This document shows, one piece after another, positions 1-6,456 of a stretch of 34,344 nt of DNA (positions within the stretch are counted from its first letter, which is position 1; each line of letters starts with the position of its first letter). The notes under the pieces were generated by a model that was not told the DNA's origin, ran no database searches, and saw only the letters and a list, made by a program, of their open reading frames with translations. The position numbers were made by a program, and so were the translations under genes. The stretch is from Clostridia bacterium (GTDB taxonomy: Bacteria; Bacillota; Clostridia; Oscillospirales; CAG-272): assembly GCA_017463665.1 (NCBI GenBank), contig JAFTOT010000059.1, positions 1-34,344 of the forward strand, in the 5' to 3' direction.

Positions 1-171
1 AATTTCTACCGGCTTGCGACCACGCTTGCCGTCAGGGTAATAAGGAACAACCAAAGATACCCATGCGCCCCAAGGCAAAGTAGCATCCATTTTTTCTAAA
101 AAAGCTTCCCTTTTTGTAGTGCGCCGACGATTGGCATACTCAATATCCGTAAAATTCTGCTGTTTTTCCAT
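1..171 (-). CDS. IS5-family transposase, N-terminal fragment (runs off left edge)
   Basis: The minus strand reads 57 codons from ATG at 169-171 to the edge with no stop. The protein begins MEKQQNFTDIEYANRRRTTK and continues to LPWGAWVSLVVPYYP and KRGRKPVEI. This matches the N-terminal pattern of IS5-family transposases, in which a Lys/Arg-rich stretch precedes an L/I-PW...W...I/V-PYYP motif and a GRKP/GRPP motif. The catalytic DDE residues lie outside the window. A ribosome site (AGGGG) sits about 8 nt upstream of the ATG, and a TATAAT -10 box lies at 192-197 with only a weak -35. Intactness cannot be judged from this fragment. The family call comes from remembered motifs, not from a search. 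Confidence 0.8.
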   Translation of the reverse strand, partial: MEKQQNFTDIEYANRRRTTKREAFLEKMDATLPWGAWVSLVVPYYPDGKRGRKPVEI

Positions 172-234
172 CTGTAACACCCCTTTTCTCTATTATACCA
201 TAAATATCCTTGGGGTGGTAGAATTAATCAGCGT
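1..234. mobile_element. Right part of an IS5-like insertion sequence, truncated by the window edge
   Basis: The stretch holds the start of an IS5-like transposase gene pointing off the left edge, with its own promoter-like sequence, and it abuts the prematurely ended AEC permease gene. The outer end of the element must lie between the transposase start at 171 and the permease stop at 235-237, but I could not identify the terminal inverted repeat or a target duplication because the other end is outside the window. The boundary at 234 is therefore approximate. Confidence 0.55.
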
Positions 235-933
235 TTACTTGAAGCGGAGCGAGCCGAGGACAAAGCCGGTCATGATCATCGCGACGGGAGACATGCATCC
301 TTTGAGCGCACCCGTCATGCCGGTGACAAAGGACGGCAGCTTCACACCCGTGAGACCGACGACCACGCCGAGCACCAGAGCGCACAGGATCGGGATCATC
401 TTCTTCGGGATGGTAAACTTCTTCGATCCGCCGTTCGACAACAGGATCGCGCCGTAGGTATAGATCGCAAAGGTAAACGGAACCGCGAAAAGGATCATAG
501 AGGTCAGCATGCCCGAACCGAAGACTCCTTCGATCACCGGATAGCCGACATAGCCGTAGTTTGCAAAAGCAAACATATACATGTAGGTTCCGTATTCATC
601 CGCGGGTCTGCCCTTGGAAAAGATCTTGGTAAATCCCCATGCGACCAGCAGAACGAACACGAGGAAGACCGCGCCGCTGATCACCATGACCGAGTAGGTC
701 GTCAGCTTTTCGATCCGCACGTTCGAGGAAAGATTGTTAAAAAGCAGTGCGGGCAGGAATACAAAGGTCTCCAGCAACGAAAGGCTCTTGGATGTGCTCT
801 CGGGCAGCAGCCCCGAGCGGCGCAGGATAAAACCGATGCCGATATACAGCAGGATCATCAAAATTTGAGTCGCCGCTCTCGTAAAGTATTCATACATGGG
901 AGAAGCCGTGACTGTCTGCAAAAAGTCCATCAT
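235..933 (-). CDS. AEC (auxin efflux carrier) family transporter, 3' end truncated
   Basis: This is a membrane permease of the AEC family, which moves small organic acids or similar solutes; the substrate is unknown. About seven hydrophobic segments are visible, along with the family's early motif (a membrane helix ending GFILRRSGLLPE, then LETFVFLPALLFN) and FANYGYVGYPV in the middle. The protein is 232 residues against roughly 300-310 for intact members. It stops right after MIMTGFVLGSLRFK, where family members normally continue with about three more helices. The stop lies directly beside the IS5-like element, so insertion probably removed the C-terminus and the gene may be non-functional. 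Its ATG overlaps the stop of the upstream dehydrogenase by 4 nt (ATGA), which indicates translational coupling. Confidence 0.82.
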   Translation of the reverse strand: MMDFLQTVTASPMYEYFTRAATQILMILLYIGIGFILRRSGLLPESTSKSLSLLETFVFLPALLFNNLSSNVRIEKLTTYSVMVISGAVFLVFVLLVAWGFTKIFSKGRPADEYGTYMYMFAFANYGYVGYPVIEGVFGSGMLTSMILFAVPFTFAIYTYGAILLSNGGSKKFTIPKKMIPILCALVLGVVVGLTGVKLPSFVTGMTGALKGCMSPVAMIMTGFVLGSLRFK

Positions 934-1913
934 TTAAGTGTCAAAACGACCTTTCCGACATTTTCGCCGCGCTCGAGGATACCGTGTGCCTCGATCGCCT
1001 GCGACATGGGCAGTACTTTATACACGGTGGGCTTGATCTCGCCGCTTTCAAGCTTGGGCCATACGTTTTGAACCAACTCGGAGAGCAGATCCGCCTTTTC
1101 CTGTACGCTTCTCTTTCTGAGCATGCTGCCGACCAGATGCAGACCGCGCGTGAGCAGCGGACGGAGCCATACATTGGTCTCAACGCCTGCGAGCGTGGAA
1201 ATGACGACCCAGTAGCCGCCCTCTCCCATGTACTGCAGGCACTTGCCGAGCGTATCACCGCAGAGGCAGTCCATCGCAACATTGACAGGTTCGCCCTTGG
1301 CATCGAGCTCTGCAAATACATCTTCGAGCTTGGTCACCGAGGTATCGACCACGATGTCCGCACCGAGATGCTCGATGCTCTTGGCGATATCCGCGTTCAA
1401 AACGCTGGTTACGACCTTGGCGCCGAACGCCTTTGCCATCGGAATGGCAACGCTGGCAAGACCGGATGCGCCTGCGGCAACGTAGATCGTCTGTCCGGCT
1501 CCCAGGTGTCCCTCATAGAACAGGTTCAGGTACGAGGTGGCATATGCCTCGGGCAGCGATGCCGCCGTTGCCATATCCATTCCCTTCGGTACGGGCATGA
1601 CCATGTTATACGGAACGGCTACCATCTCGGCATATCCGCCGCCGCCGAGCAGTGCACAGACCTTGTCACCGACCTGCAGCGAGGATTTTTCCTTGGCGAT
1701 ACTGCCCATCTCCTTGACGGTACCTGCAACCTCGAGTCCCATCCACTCGGGCCAGCCCTTCGGGCTCGGATACTTGCCGACTCTCTGCAGCAGGTCTGCA
1801 CGGTTAAGCGCAGCCGCCTCAATATCAATAATGACCGACTCGTCGCCGCATACCGGATCGGCAACGTCCGACCAGACAAGATTCTGATTTCCATCTACAA
1901 GCATTGCTTTCAT
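930..1913 (-). CDS. Zinc-independent MDR oxidoreductase, NAD(P)H:quinone reductase-like
   Basis: The 327-residue protein belongs to the medium-chain dehydrogenase/reductase superfamily and is closest to the quinone oxidoreductase (QOR/PIG3-like) branch. The N-terminal GroES-like domain carries ALNRADLLQRVGKYP and GLEVAGTV. The nucleotide-binding fold follows with AGASGLASVAIPMAKAFGAKV (about residues 146-166). I see none of the catalytic or structural zinc cysteines of classical alcohol dehydrogenases, which fits a zinc-free NADPH reductase. The start is supported by GGAGG 7 nt upstream of the ATG. It follows the Gfo/Idh gene by 18 nt and is coupled to the AEC permease downstream, so the three form one transcription unit. 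Its substrate is unknown. Confidence 0.85.
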   Translation of the reverse strand: MKAMLVDGNQNLVWSDVADPVCGDESVIIDIEAAALNRADLLQRVGKYPSPKGWPEWMGLEVAGTVKEMGSIAKEKSSLQVGDKVCALLGGGGYAEMVAVPYNMVMPVPKGMDMATAASLPEAYATSYLNLFYEGHLGAGQTIYVAAGASGLASVAIPMAKAFGAKVVTSVLNADIAKSIEHLGADIVVDTSVTKLEDVFAELDAKGEPVNVAMDCLCGDTLGKCLQYMGEGGYWVVISTLAGVETNVWLRPLLTRGLHLVGSMLRKRSVQEKADLLSELVQNVWPKLESGEIKPTVYKVLPMSQAIEAHGILERGENVGKVVLTLK

Positions 1914-1931
1914 GTTGTTTCCTCCGAAAAA

Positions 1932-2930
1932 TTATAATTCAATATCAAATCCGCAGGCTGCAAGCGTCGCCTTGTGTACATAGAGGTCATGCTCGTATGT
2001 ATAGGGGTTCTCTCCCTCACCGCGGATCATTTTTGCAAAATCGGTGAGCATGTTGCTGTATCGATGCTCCTGCGCGGGCGGGAACACCTCGGTGTGCACA
2101 TCGCTCCAGGACTTTGTATTTGTCGAATACGCTTCGGTCACATGCATGGGATTCTCGATCGGCTTGATCTCGATCGTCCCCTTGGTGCCGCAGACGACAA
2201 ACTGACGGCGTCCCCAGCCGTTGACCTCCACGGAAGAGGTGCGGATGAAGCAGGTGCCGTCGTCATAGACGAGCGCCGCACAGCAGTTGTCGGGAAAGTC
2301 GAGCCCGTCCTGCCCCGAATGGGTAAGAAACGGAACGACCTTGTTCGGCTTGCCCTTGATCTTGACGATCAGGTCAATGAGGTGACAGCCGAAGATATAC
2401 ATGGAGCCGCCTTTGAACTGCGACAGGAACTTGCGGAAATCCGCCTTATGCTCGGTGCTCATGTGCGCATCGATCGTGTGGATATCGCCGAGTTTCCCCG
2501 CCTCGATCTGCTCGAGCGCGTAGAGCACGCCGGGATTGTAGCGATACATATACCCCATCTGCACGGCAAGCTTTTTCGCCTTGGCATCCATAAGCAGCTT
2601 TTCAAACTCCGCGATGTCCTCGCCCGCAGGTTTGTCCAGATGGATATGCAGACCGCGGTCAATCGCCCGCTGCGCGGTGGGTACTAAATGCGGAACGGAG
2701 GTCTCGATCAGCACCGCCTCAAGATCGGGGATGGCAAACAGCTCTTCCTCGGTCATAAAAGGCACGTCCCGATATACCTCGGCGGTCTTTCTGCCGAAAT
2801 ACTTCTCGTCCGCATCGGGCGCAACCACACCGACAAATTCAAACAGCTCGCACAGACGCTTGCAATCCGCTGCCTTCGCAGCACCGTGATTATGTCCGAT
2901 ACCGATCTGACCGATTTTTATTTTTTTCAT
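1932..2930 (-). CDS. Gfo/Idh/MocA family oxidoreductase
   Basis: This is a predicted NAD(P)-dependent dehydrogenase of the glucose-fructose oxidoreductase/inositol dehydrogenase/MocA family, 332 residues. The N-terminus MKKIKIGQIGIGHNHG is a Rossmann-fold glycine motif. A middle motif, HLDKPAGEDIAEFEKLL, corresponds to the family's EKP signature with Asp replacing Glu, and the C-terminal half looks like the usual alpha/beta substrate domain. The start at 2930 is preferred over an upstream in-frame ATG at 2951 because AAGGAG lies about 9 nt before it. The gene is first in the minus-strand unit with the MDR reductase and the AEC permease, and it is divergent from an AraC regulator, which suggests a sugar or sugar-acid pathway. 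That role is inferred from context. Confidence 0.85.
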   Translation of the reverse strand: MKKIKIGQIGIGHNHGAAKAADCKRLCELFEFVGVVAPDADEKYFGRKTAEVYRDVPFMTEEELFAIPDLEAVLIETSVPHLVPTAQRAIDRGLHIHLDKPAGEDIAEFEKLLMDAKAKKLAVQMGYMYRYNPGVLYALEQIEAGKLGDIHTIDAHMSTEHKADFRKFLSQFKGGSMYIFGCHLIDLIVKIKGKPNKVVPFLTHSGQDGLDFPDNCCAALVYDDGTCFIRTSSVEVNGWGRRQFVVCGTKGTIEIKPIENPMHVTEAYSTNTKSWSDVHTEVFPPAQEHRYSNMLTDFAKMIRGEGENPYTYEHDLYVHKATLAACGFDIEL

Positions 2931-2984
2931 AAGCAAAAACTCCTTAGTCACACTGTTCGTTGTGTATACTTCTTCTCCATATTC

Positions 2985-3013
2985 ATACTACACGCAATCC
3001 CGCAGCTTGTAAA
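2985..3013 (-). promoter_or_regulatory. Possible promoter for the Gfo/Idh-MDR-AEC unit
   Basis: On the minus strand TTTACA (3008-3013) and TAGTAT (2985-2990) are separated by 17 nt and lie upstream of the Gfo/Idh start. The -10 is a weak match to TATAAT, so this promoter may need activation, possibly by the divergent AraC protein. Confidence 0.4.
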
Positions 3014-3063
3014 TGTACTTGGCGATATTTTTGTCTTTTTTGATACTCGATTTTTTTGTTTTA

Positions 3064-3092
3064 TTGACTTCTTATTTTTCGTTCGGTATAAT
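3064..3092 (+). promoter_or_regulatory. Sigma-A promoter of the AraC regulator gene
   Basis: TTGACT (3064-3069) and TATAAT (3087-3092) are separated by exactly 17 nt. The in-frame ATG at 3091 falls inside this -10 box, so translation must begin further downstream, at 3133. Confidence 0.75.
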
Positions 3093-3132
3093 GAATTACA
3101 CAAAGGTCCAAACCAAAAGTGCGGAGGCGTCT

Positions 3133-3912
3133 ATGGAAAAAATCGATTTGCCATCTATCAAGATCAAAAAGATTCGCGCTGTCAACCGTCTCAATATCAG
3201 TACACAACATTCGTACTACAGAAAACACAGATGCTGTTGGGCGATCTCGGTCAAGCTCGTCGGAAAGACCACCTACACTTCCGACGGAAAGGTACATATT
3301 TCCGATCCGGATCACATCGTACTTTTGCCGAAGGGCGCTGCCTATAAACTCAGCTATGAGGAGCTCGGCGAGTGCTTCATGGTGGAGTTTGAAGCCGATT
3401 ACGAAGGAGAAAACCCCGGCATCACGAGCTATGCCGTGAGCAGGAAGCACGATTTCGTCAACAAAGCGATCAACCTCGAGCGCCTGTGGACGTTTAAGAA
3501 GCCTGCCTACGAGCTGTTCTGCATCTCCGGTCTGTACGACCTGATCGCAAAGCTGCACGAGACCGAGCTGTCCGGCTACTACTCCTCCGGCAAGTATAAG
3601 GTCATCGAACCCGCGATCAAATATTTGGAGGAAAACTATGCCGATCCCGACCTGTCCAGTGAGGACATGGCGCGCGTCGCCGGCATCAGCTGTGTGTATT
3701 TCCGTAAGATCTTCTCGATCGTATTCGGTCAATCCCCGATGCGATACCTCCAATCGGTGCGCATGGAAAAGGCAAAAGACATGCTCTCGGGCGATTATAC
3801 GCCCATCACCGACATCGCGGAAAGCGTCGGCTTCAAAAGCATTTACTATTTCAGCAAGACCTTCAAAAAGATCACAGGCTACACCCCGACCGAATACGCA
3901 AGACGCAAATAG
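3133..3912 (+). CDS. AraC/XylS family transcriptional regulator
   Basis: The 259-residue protein has an N-terminal cupin-like sensing half (about residues 1-140, containing the phrase HIVLLPKGAAYKLSYEE) and a C-terminal AraC-type DNA-binding domain with two helix-turn-helix motifs. The first is around DPDLSSEDMARVAGISCVYF. The second contains ITDIAESVGFKSIYYFSKTF, followed by the family ending KKITGYTPTEYARR. The start at 3133 is preceded by GGAGG (3123-3127) and lies downstream of the promoter, so longer reading frames are excluded. The gene is transcribed away from the Gfo/Idh-MDR-AEC unit and is the obvious candidate regulator of it, probably answering to the pathway substrate. The ligand cannot be read from the sequence. 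Confidence 0.88.
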   Translation: MEKIDLPSIKIKKIRAVNRLNISTQHSYYRKHRCCWAISVKLVGKTTYTSDGKVHISDPDHIVLLPKGAAYKLSYEELGECFMVEFEADYEGENPGITSYAVSRKHDFVNKAINLERLWTFKKPAYELFCISGLYDLIAKLHETELSGYYSSGKYKVIEPAIKYLEENYADPDLSSEDMARVAGISCVYFRKIFSIVFGQSPMRYLQSVRMEKAKDMLSGDYTPITDIAESVGFKSIYYFSKTFKKITGYTPTEYARRK

Positions 3913-3957
3913 CGATAAATCGCCGTAAGTCTCACTGATAAAAATACACAAAACATA

Positions 3958-3986
3958 TTGCATTTCTCCTCCGTTTGTTGTACAAT
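3958..3986 (+). promoter_or_regulatory. Sigma-A promoter of the phosphoribosyltransferase-like gene
   Basis: TTGCAT (3958-3963) and TACAAT (3981-3986) have a 17-nt spacer and lie about 30 nt before the start codon at 4017. Confidence 0.65.
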
Positions 3987-4016
3987 AACAACATAACTGT
4001 ACCAAGGAGGATTCCC

Positions 4017-4652
4017 ATGCCGACACAAGACACGCTGAAACTCGGAACCAAACGTAAAAACCTGTATCTCCGCGCCGTGAAAGGGCACTTTGCCACAAGC
4101 AGCGCACACTCGAATTACTATATAGATGTTGCGGCGCAGAAATCCCGCCTCACCGAGGCACAGGCGGTTGCCGATGAGCTGAGCGCCTATTACCACACCA
4201 CCGTGGTGGATACCATTCTCTGTCTGGACGGCACCGAGGTCATCGGTACCTGCCTTGCCGACAAGCTGACCAGAGGCAGCTATGTCAGCATGAACGCACA
4301 TCAGACCATCTATATCGTCACACCCGAAATGTTAAACGGACAGCTCCTGTTCCGCGACAATATCGTCCCGATGATCCAGGGTAAGCACGTGCTTGTGCTC
4401 GCGGTATCGGTCGCATCGGGCAACACGGTAAAAAGTGCGCTCGAGGCAGTGCGGTACTACGGCGGACAGCCGACGGGCATTGCAGCCATCTTTGCCACCA
4501 AGGACAAGATCGGCGAGATCGCGGTGCACTCGGCATTTGATCCCAACGACATCGACGGCTACGGCAGCTATGCCCCGCACGAATGTCCGCTCTGCAAGCA
4601 GGGCGCAAAGATCGACGCGCTGATCAACTGCTACGGCTTCTCCAAACTGTAA
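4017..4652 (+). CDS. Phosphoribosyltransferase-like protein (orotate PRTase-like)
   Basis: The 211-residue protein resembles a Clostridia-wide family annotated as phosphoribosyltransferase or orotate phosphoribosyltransferase-like. Visible motifs are the N-terminal GHFATSSAHSNYYID, then DTILCLDGTEVIGTCLAD, SMNAHQTIYIVTPE and FRDNIVPMIQGKHVLVL. The segment at the PRPP-loop position reads VLVLAVSVASGNTV, so it lacks the acidic Asp-Asp/Glu-Asp pair of ordinary type I PRTases (usually VDDVxxTGxT). Catalysis of a standard PRTase reaction is therefore uncertain. The C-terminus has a CxxC (CPLC). The start is fixed by AAGGAGG at 4004-4010. It has its own promoter, and the scfA promoter follows its stop within about 20 nt. 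Confidence 0.75.
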   Translation: MPTQDTLKLGTKRKNLYLRAVKGHFATSSAHSNYYIDVAAQKSRLTEAQAVADELSAYYHTTVVDTILCLDGTEVIGTCLADKLTRGSYVSMNAHQTIYIVTPEMLNGQLLFRDNIVPMIQGKHVLVLAVSVASGNTVKSALEAVRYYGGQPTGIAAIFATKDKIGEIAVHSAFDPNDIDGYGSYAPHECPLCKQGAKIDALINCYGFSKL

Positions 4653-4669
4653 AAATCATTCTTTAAATA

Positions 4670-4698
4670 TTGACTTTGCACGGCGCATGTGCTATAAT
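4670..4698 (+). promoter_or_regulatory. Strong sigma-A promoter of scfA
   Basis: TTGACT (4670-4675) and a perfect TATAAT (4693-4698) are separated by 17 nt, about 30 nt before the scfA ATG. This near-consensus promoter fits high expression of a small precursor peptide. Confidence 0.8.
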
Positions 4699-4728
4699 TT
4701 GTTTAATCATTCAGTGGAGGTTACTATC

Positions 4729-4881
4729 ATGGAACATATCAAGACGATCGAGACCCGCAATCTGTGCGACAGCGCAAAGAACGGCGGCTGCGGCGAGTGC
4801 CAGACTTCCTGCCAGTCTGCTTGCAAGACCAGTTGCGGTATTGCTAACCAGCAGTGTGAGAACACCAAGGAAAGCAAGTAA
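4729..4881 (+). CDS. scfA: SCIFF family radical SAM-modified peptide precursor
   Basis: The 50-residue precursor peptide belongs to the SCIFF (six cysteines in forty-five residues) family of ranthipeptides, whose maturase makes Cys-to-Thr/other thioether cross-links. The leader starts MEHIKTIETRNLC and the core carries CGECQTSCQSACKTSC followed by IANQQC, which is the family signature. Cysteines are at 13, 21, 24, 28, 32, 36 and 43, so there are seven: the six core cysteines plus one in the leader. Threonines 26 and 34 are candidate acceptors. A TGGAGG ribosome site lies 8 nt upstream of the ATG, and the gene has its own near-consensus promoter. It is followed by an intrinsic terminator and then the maturase gene. 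SCIFF peptides are nearly universal in Clostridia; a role in quorum-like signalling has been proposed, but the function is not settled. Confidence 0.95.
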   Translation: MEHIKTIETRNLCDSAKNGGCGECQTSCQSACKTSCGIANQQCENTKESK

Positions 4882-4900
4882 TCACAGAGAATAAAATGAT

Positions 4901-4931
4901 AAAAGTCGTCCACATGTGAGACGACTTTTTT
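4901..4931 (+). terminator. Intrinsic terminator between scfA and scfB
   Basis: The stem AAAAGTCGTC (4901-4910) pairs with GACGACTTTT (4920-4929) around a 9-nt loop, and the T run extends to 4931. Partial termination here would make far more peptide mRNA than maturase mRNA. Confidence 0.85.
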
Positions 4932-4936
4932 CCATA

Positions 4937-5027
4937 ATATTTCCGATCGGAAATATATCACGCGTTCCTCGGAACGCATATCACACGCCGCAAGGCGTAT
5001 ATCACGCACTCGCAAAGTGCATATCAC
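4937..5027 (+). repeat. Hairpin array A: four different hairpins joined by ATATCAC linkers
   Basis: Between the terminator and scfB lie four unrelated perfect or near-perfect hairpins: 4937-4956 (perfect palindrome), 4962-4977 (GCGTTCC/GGAACGC), 4985-4998 (ACGCC/GGCGT) and 5006-5020 (GCACT/AGTGC). The stems share no sequence, yet each hairpin is followed by the same linker: ATATCAC at 4978-4984, 4999-5005 and 5021-5027, and the overlapping form ATATCAC at 4955-4961. The array ends about 40 nt before the scfB start. The same linker recurs in the array between ilvC and ilvD. Confidence 0.85.
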
Positions 5028-5067
5028 TTTTTATGCACTTCCCCATTTTCACAAGGAGAACCTACAT

Positions 5068-6456
5068 ATGATACATCAGTATAAACTCGGCGGTTACAAT
5101 ATCGTGCTCGATGTCTGCTCCGGCTCGGTGCACGCGGTAGACGAGGTCGCCTACGATATGATCGCCATGTTTGAGCAAAGCGACCGCAGCGCAGTGATCG
5201 CCGCAATCCGGGAAAAATACGCCGACCGCGCCGACATCACGGATGCGGATATCGAGGAATGCTACGAGCAGGTCGTATCCCTCAAAGAGAGCGGCAAGCT
5301 GTTTGCCCCCGACACCTTTGAACCGATGGCGGGCGCTCTCAAAGCCAAGACCGCAGGCGTTGTCAAGGCGCTCTGCCTGCACGTGGCGCACACCTGCAAC
5401 CTGAACTGCGCCTACTGCTTTGCCAGCCAGGGAAAATACCACGGCGACCGCGCGATCATGTCCTTTGAAGTGGGCAAGGCGGCGCTGGACTTCCTCGTGG
5501 AGCATTCGGGCACGCGCCGCAATCTCGAAGTGGACTTTTTCGGCGGCGAACCGCTGATGAACTTTGACGTGGTCAAAGAGCTCGTTGCCTACGCGCGCAG
5601 CATCGAAAAGGAACGCGGCAAGAACTTCCGCTTTACCCTCACGACCAACGGTCTGCTCATCGACGATGACGTGATCGACTTTGCCAACCGAGAAATGAGC
5701 AACGTTGTCCTCAGCCTCGACGGTCGAAAGGAGATCCACGACCGCTACCGCGTGGACTACGCAGGTAACGGCAGCTATGACCGCATCGTGCCGAAGTTTC
5801 AAAAGCTAGTCGAAGCGCGCGGCGGCAAGAACTACTACATGCGCGGCACCTTCACGCACCGGAACCCCGACTTTCTCAAGGACATTCAGCAGATGCTCGA
5901 CCTCGGCTTTAACGAGCTGAGCATGGAGCCCGTCGTCTGCGCGCCCGGAGACGCATCCGAGCTGACCGAGGCGGACAAGCCCATCGTCATGGAACAGTAC
6001 GAAAAGCTCGCCGAGCTGATGCTCGAGCGCAACCGCGCGGGCAAGCCGTTCACCTTCTACCACTACATGATCGATCTGACGGGCGGTCCCTGCATCTACA
6101 AGCGCATCTCGGGCTGCGGCTCGGGAACCGAGTACATGGCGGTTACCCCGTGGGGCGACCTGTACCCCTGCCACCAGTTTGTCGGCGATGAAAAATTCAA
6201 GCTCGGCAGCGTATTCGACGGCGTGACCAACACCGCCATGCAGGACGAATTTGCCTCCTGCAATGTTTACGCGCGTCCCGAGTGCCGCGACTGCTGGGCA
6301 AGGCTCTATTGCTCGGGCGGCTGTGCGGCAAACGCCTACCACGCGACAGGCTCGGTCAAGGGCATCTACAAATACGGCTGCGACCTCTTCCGCAAGCGCA
6401 TGGAATGCGCGATCATGGTGCAGATCGCCGAGATCTTTGAAGGTCAGGGGCAATGA
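5068..6456 (+). CDS. scfB: SCIFF peptide maturase, radical SAM/SPASM thioether-forming enzyme
   Basis: The 462-residue radical SAM enzyme is predicted to install thioether cross-links in the ScfA peptide. In order, it has an N-terminal RiPP recognition-like region (residues 1 to about 95), the CxxxCxxC cluster motif HTCNLNCAYC with Cys 110, 114 and 117, a partial TIM barrel including DFFGGEPLMN, and a C-terminal SPASM/twitch region. That region contains CGSGTEYMAVTPWGDLYPC and then CRDCWARLYCSGGCAAN, which supply the ligands for two auxiliary iron-sulfur clusters. Its length is typical of the family. The start at 5068 follows AAGGAG by 9-10 nt, and the reading frame further upstream lies in the hairpin array. 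The last codons overlap the next gene by 4 nt (ATGA). Oxygen-sensitive clusters fit an anaerobe. Confidence 0.95.
   Translation: MIHQYKLGGYNIVLDVCSGSVHAVDEVAYDMIAMFEQSDRSAVIAAIREKYADRADITDADIEECYEQVVSLKESGKLFAPDTFEPMAGALKAKTAGVVKALCLHVAHTCNLNCAYCFASQGKYHGDRAIMSFEVGKAALDFLVEHSGTRRNLEVDFFGGEPLMNFDVVKELVAYARSIEKERGKNFRFTLTTNGLLIDDDVIDFANREMSNVVLSLDGRKEIHDRYRVDYAGNGSYDRIVPKFQKLVEARGGKNYYMRGTFTHRNPDFLKDIQQMLDLGFNELSMEPVVCAPGDASELTEADKPIVMEQYEKLAELMLERNRAGKPFTFYHYMIDLTGGPCIYKRISGCGSGTEYMAVTPWGDLYPCHQFVGDEKFKLGSVFDGVTNTAMQDEFASCNVYARPECRDCWARLYCSGGCAANAYHATGSVKGIYKYGCDLFRKRMECAIMVQIAEIFEGQGQ

Noticed and set aside
3013-3132. Longer N-terminus for the AraC regulator
   Set aside because: The promoter (3064-3092) lies inside that stretch; the first start with a ribosome site after it is 3133.
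4937-5027. Reading the hairpin arrays as CRISPR arrays
   Set aside because: The repeated unit is only 7 nt, the intervening pieces are short (14-20 nt) and each is itself palindromic, and no cas gene is present.
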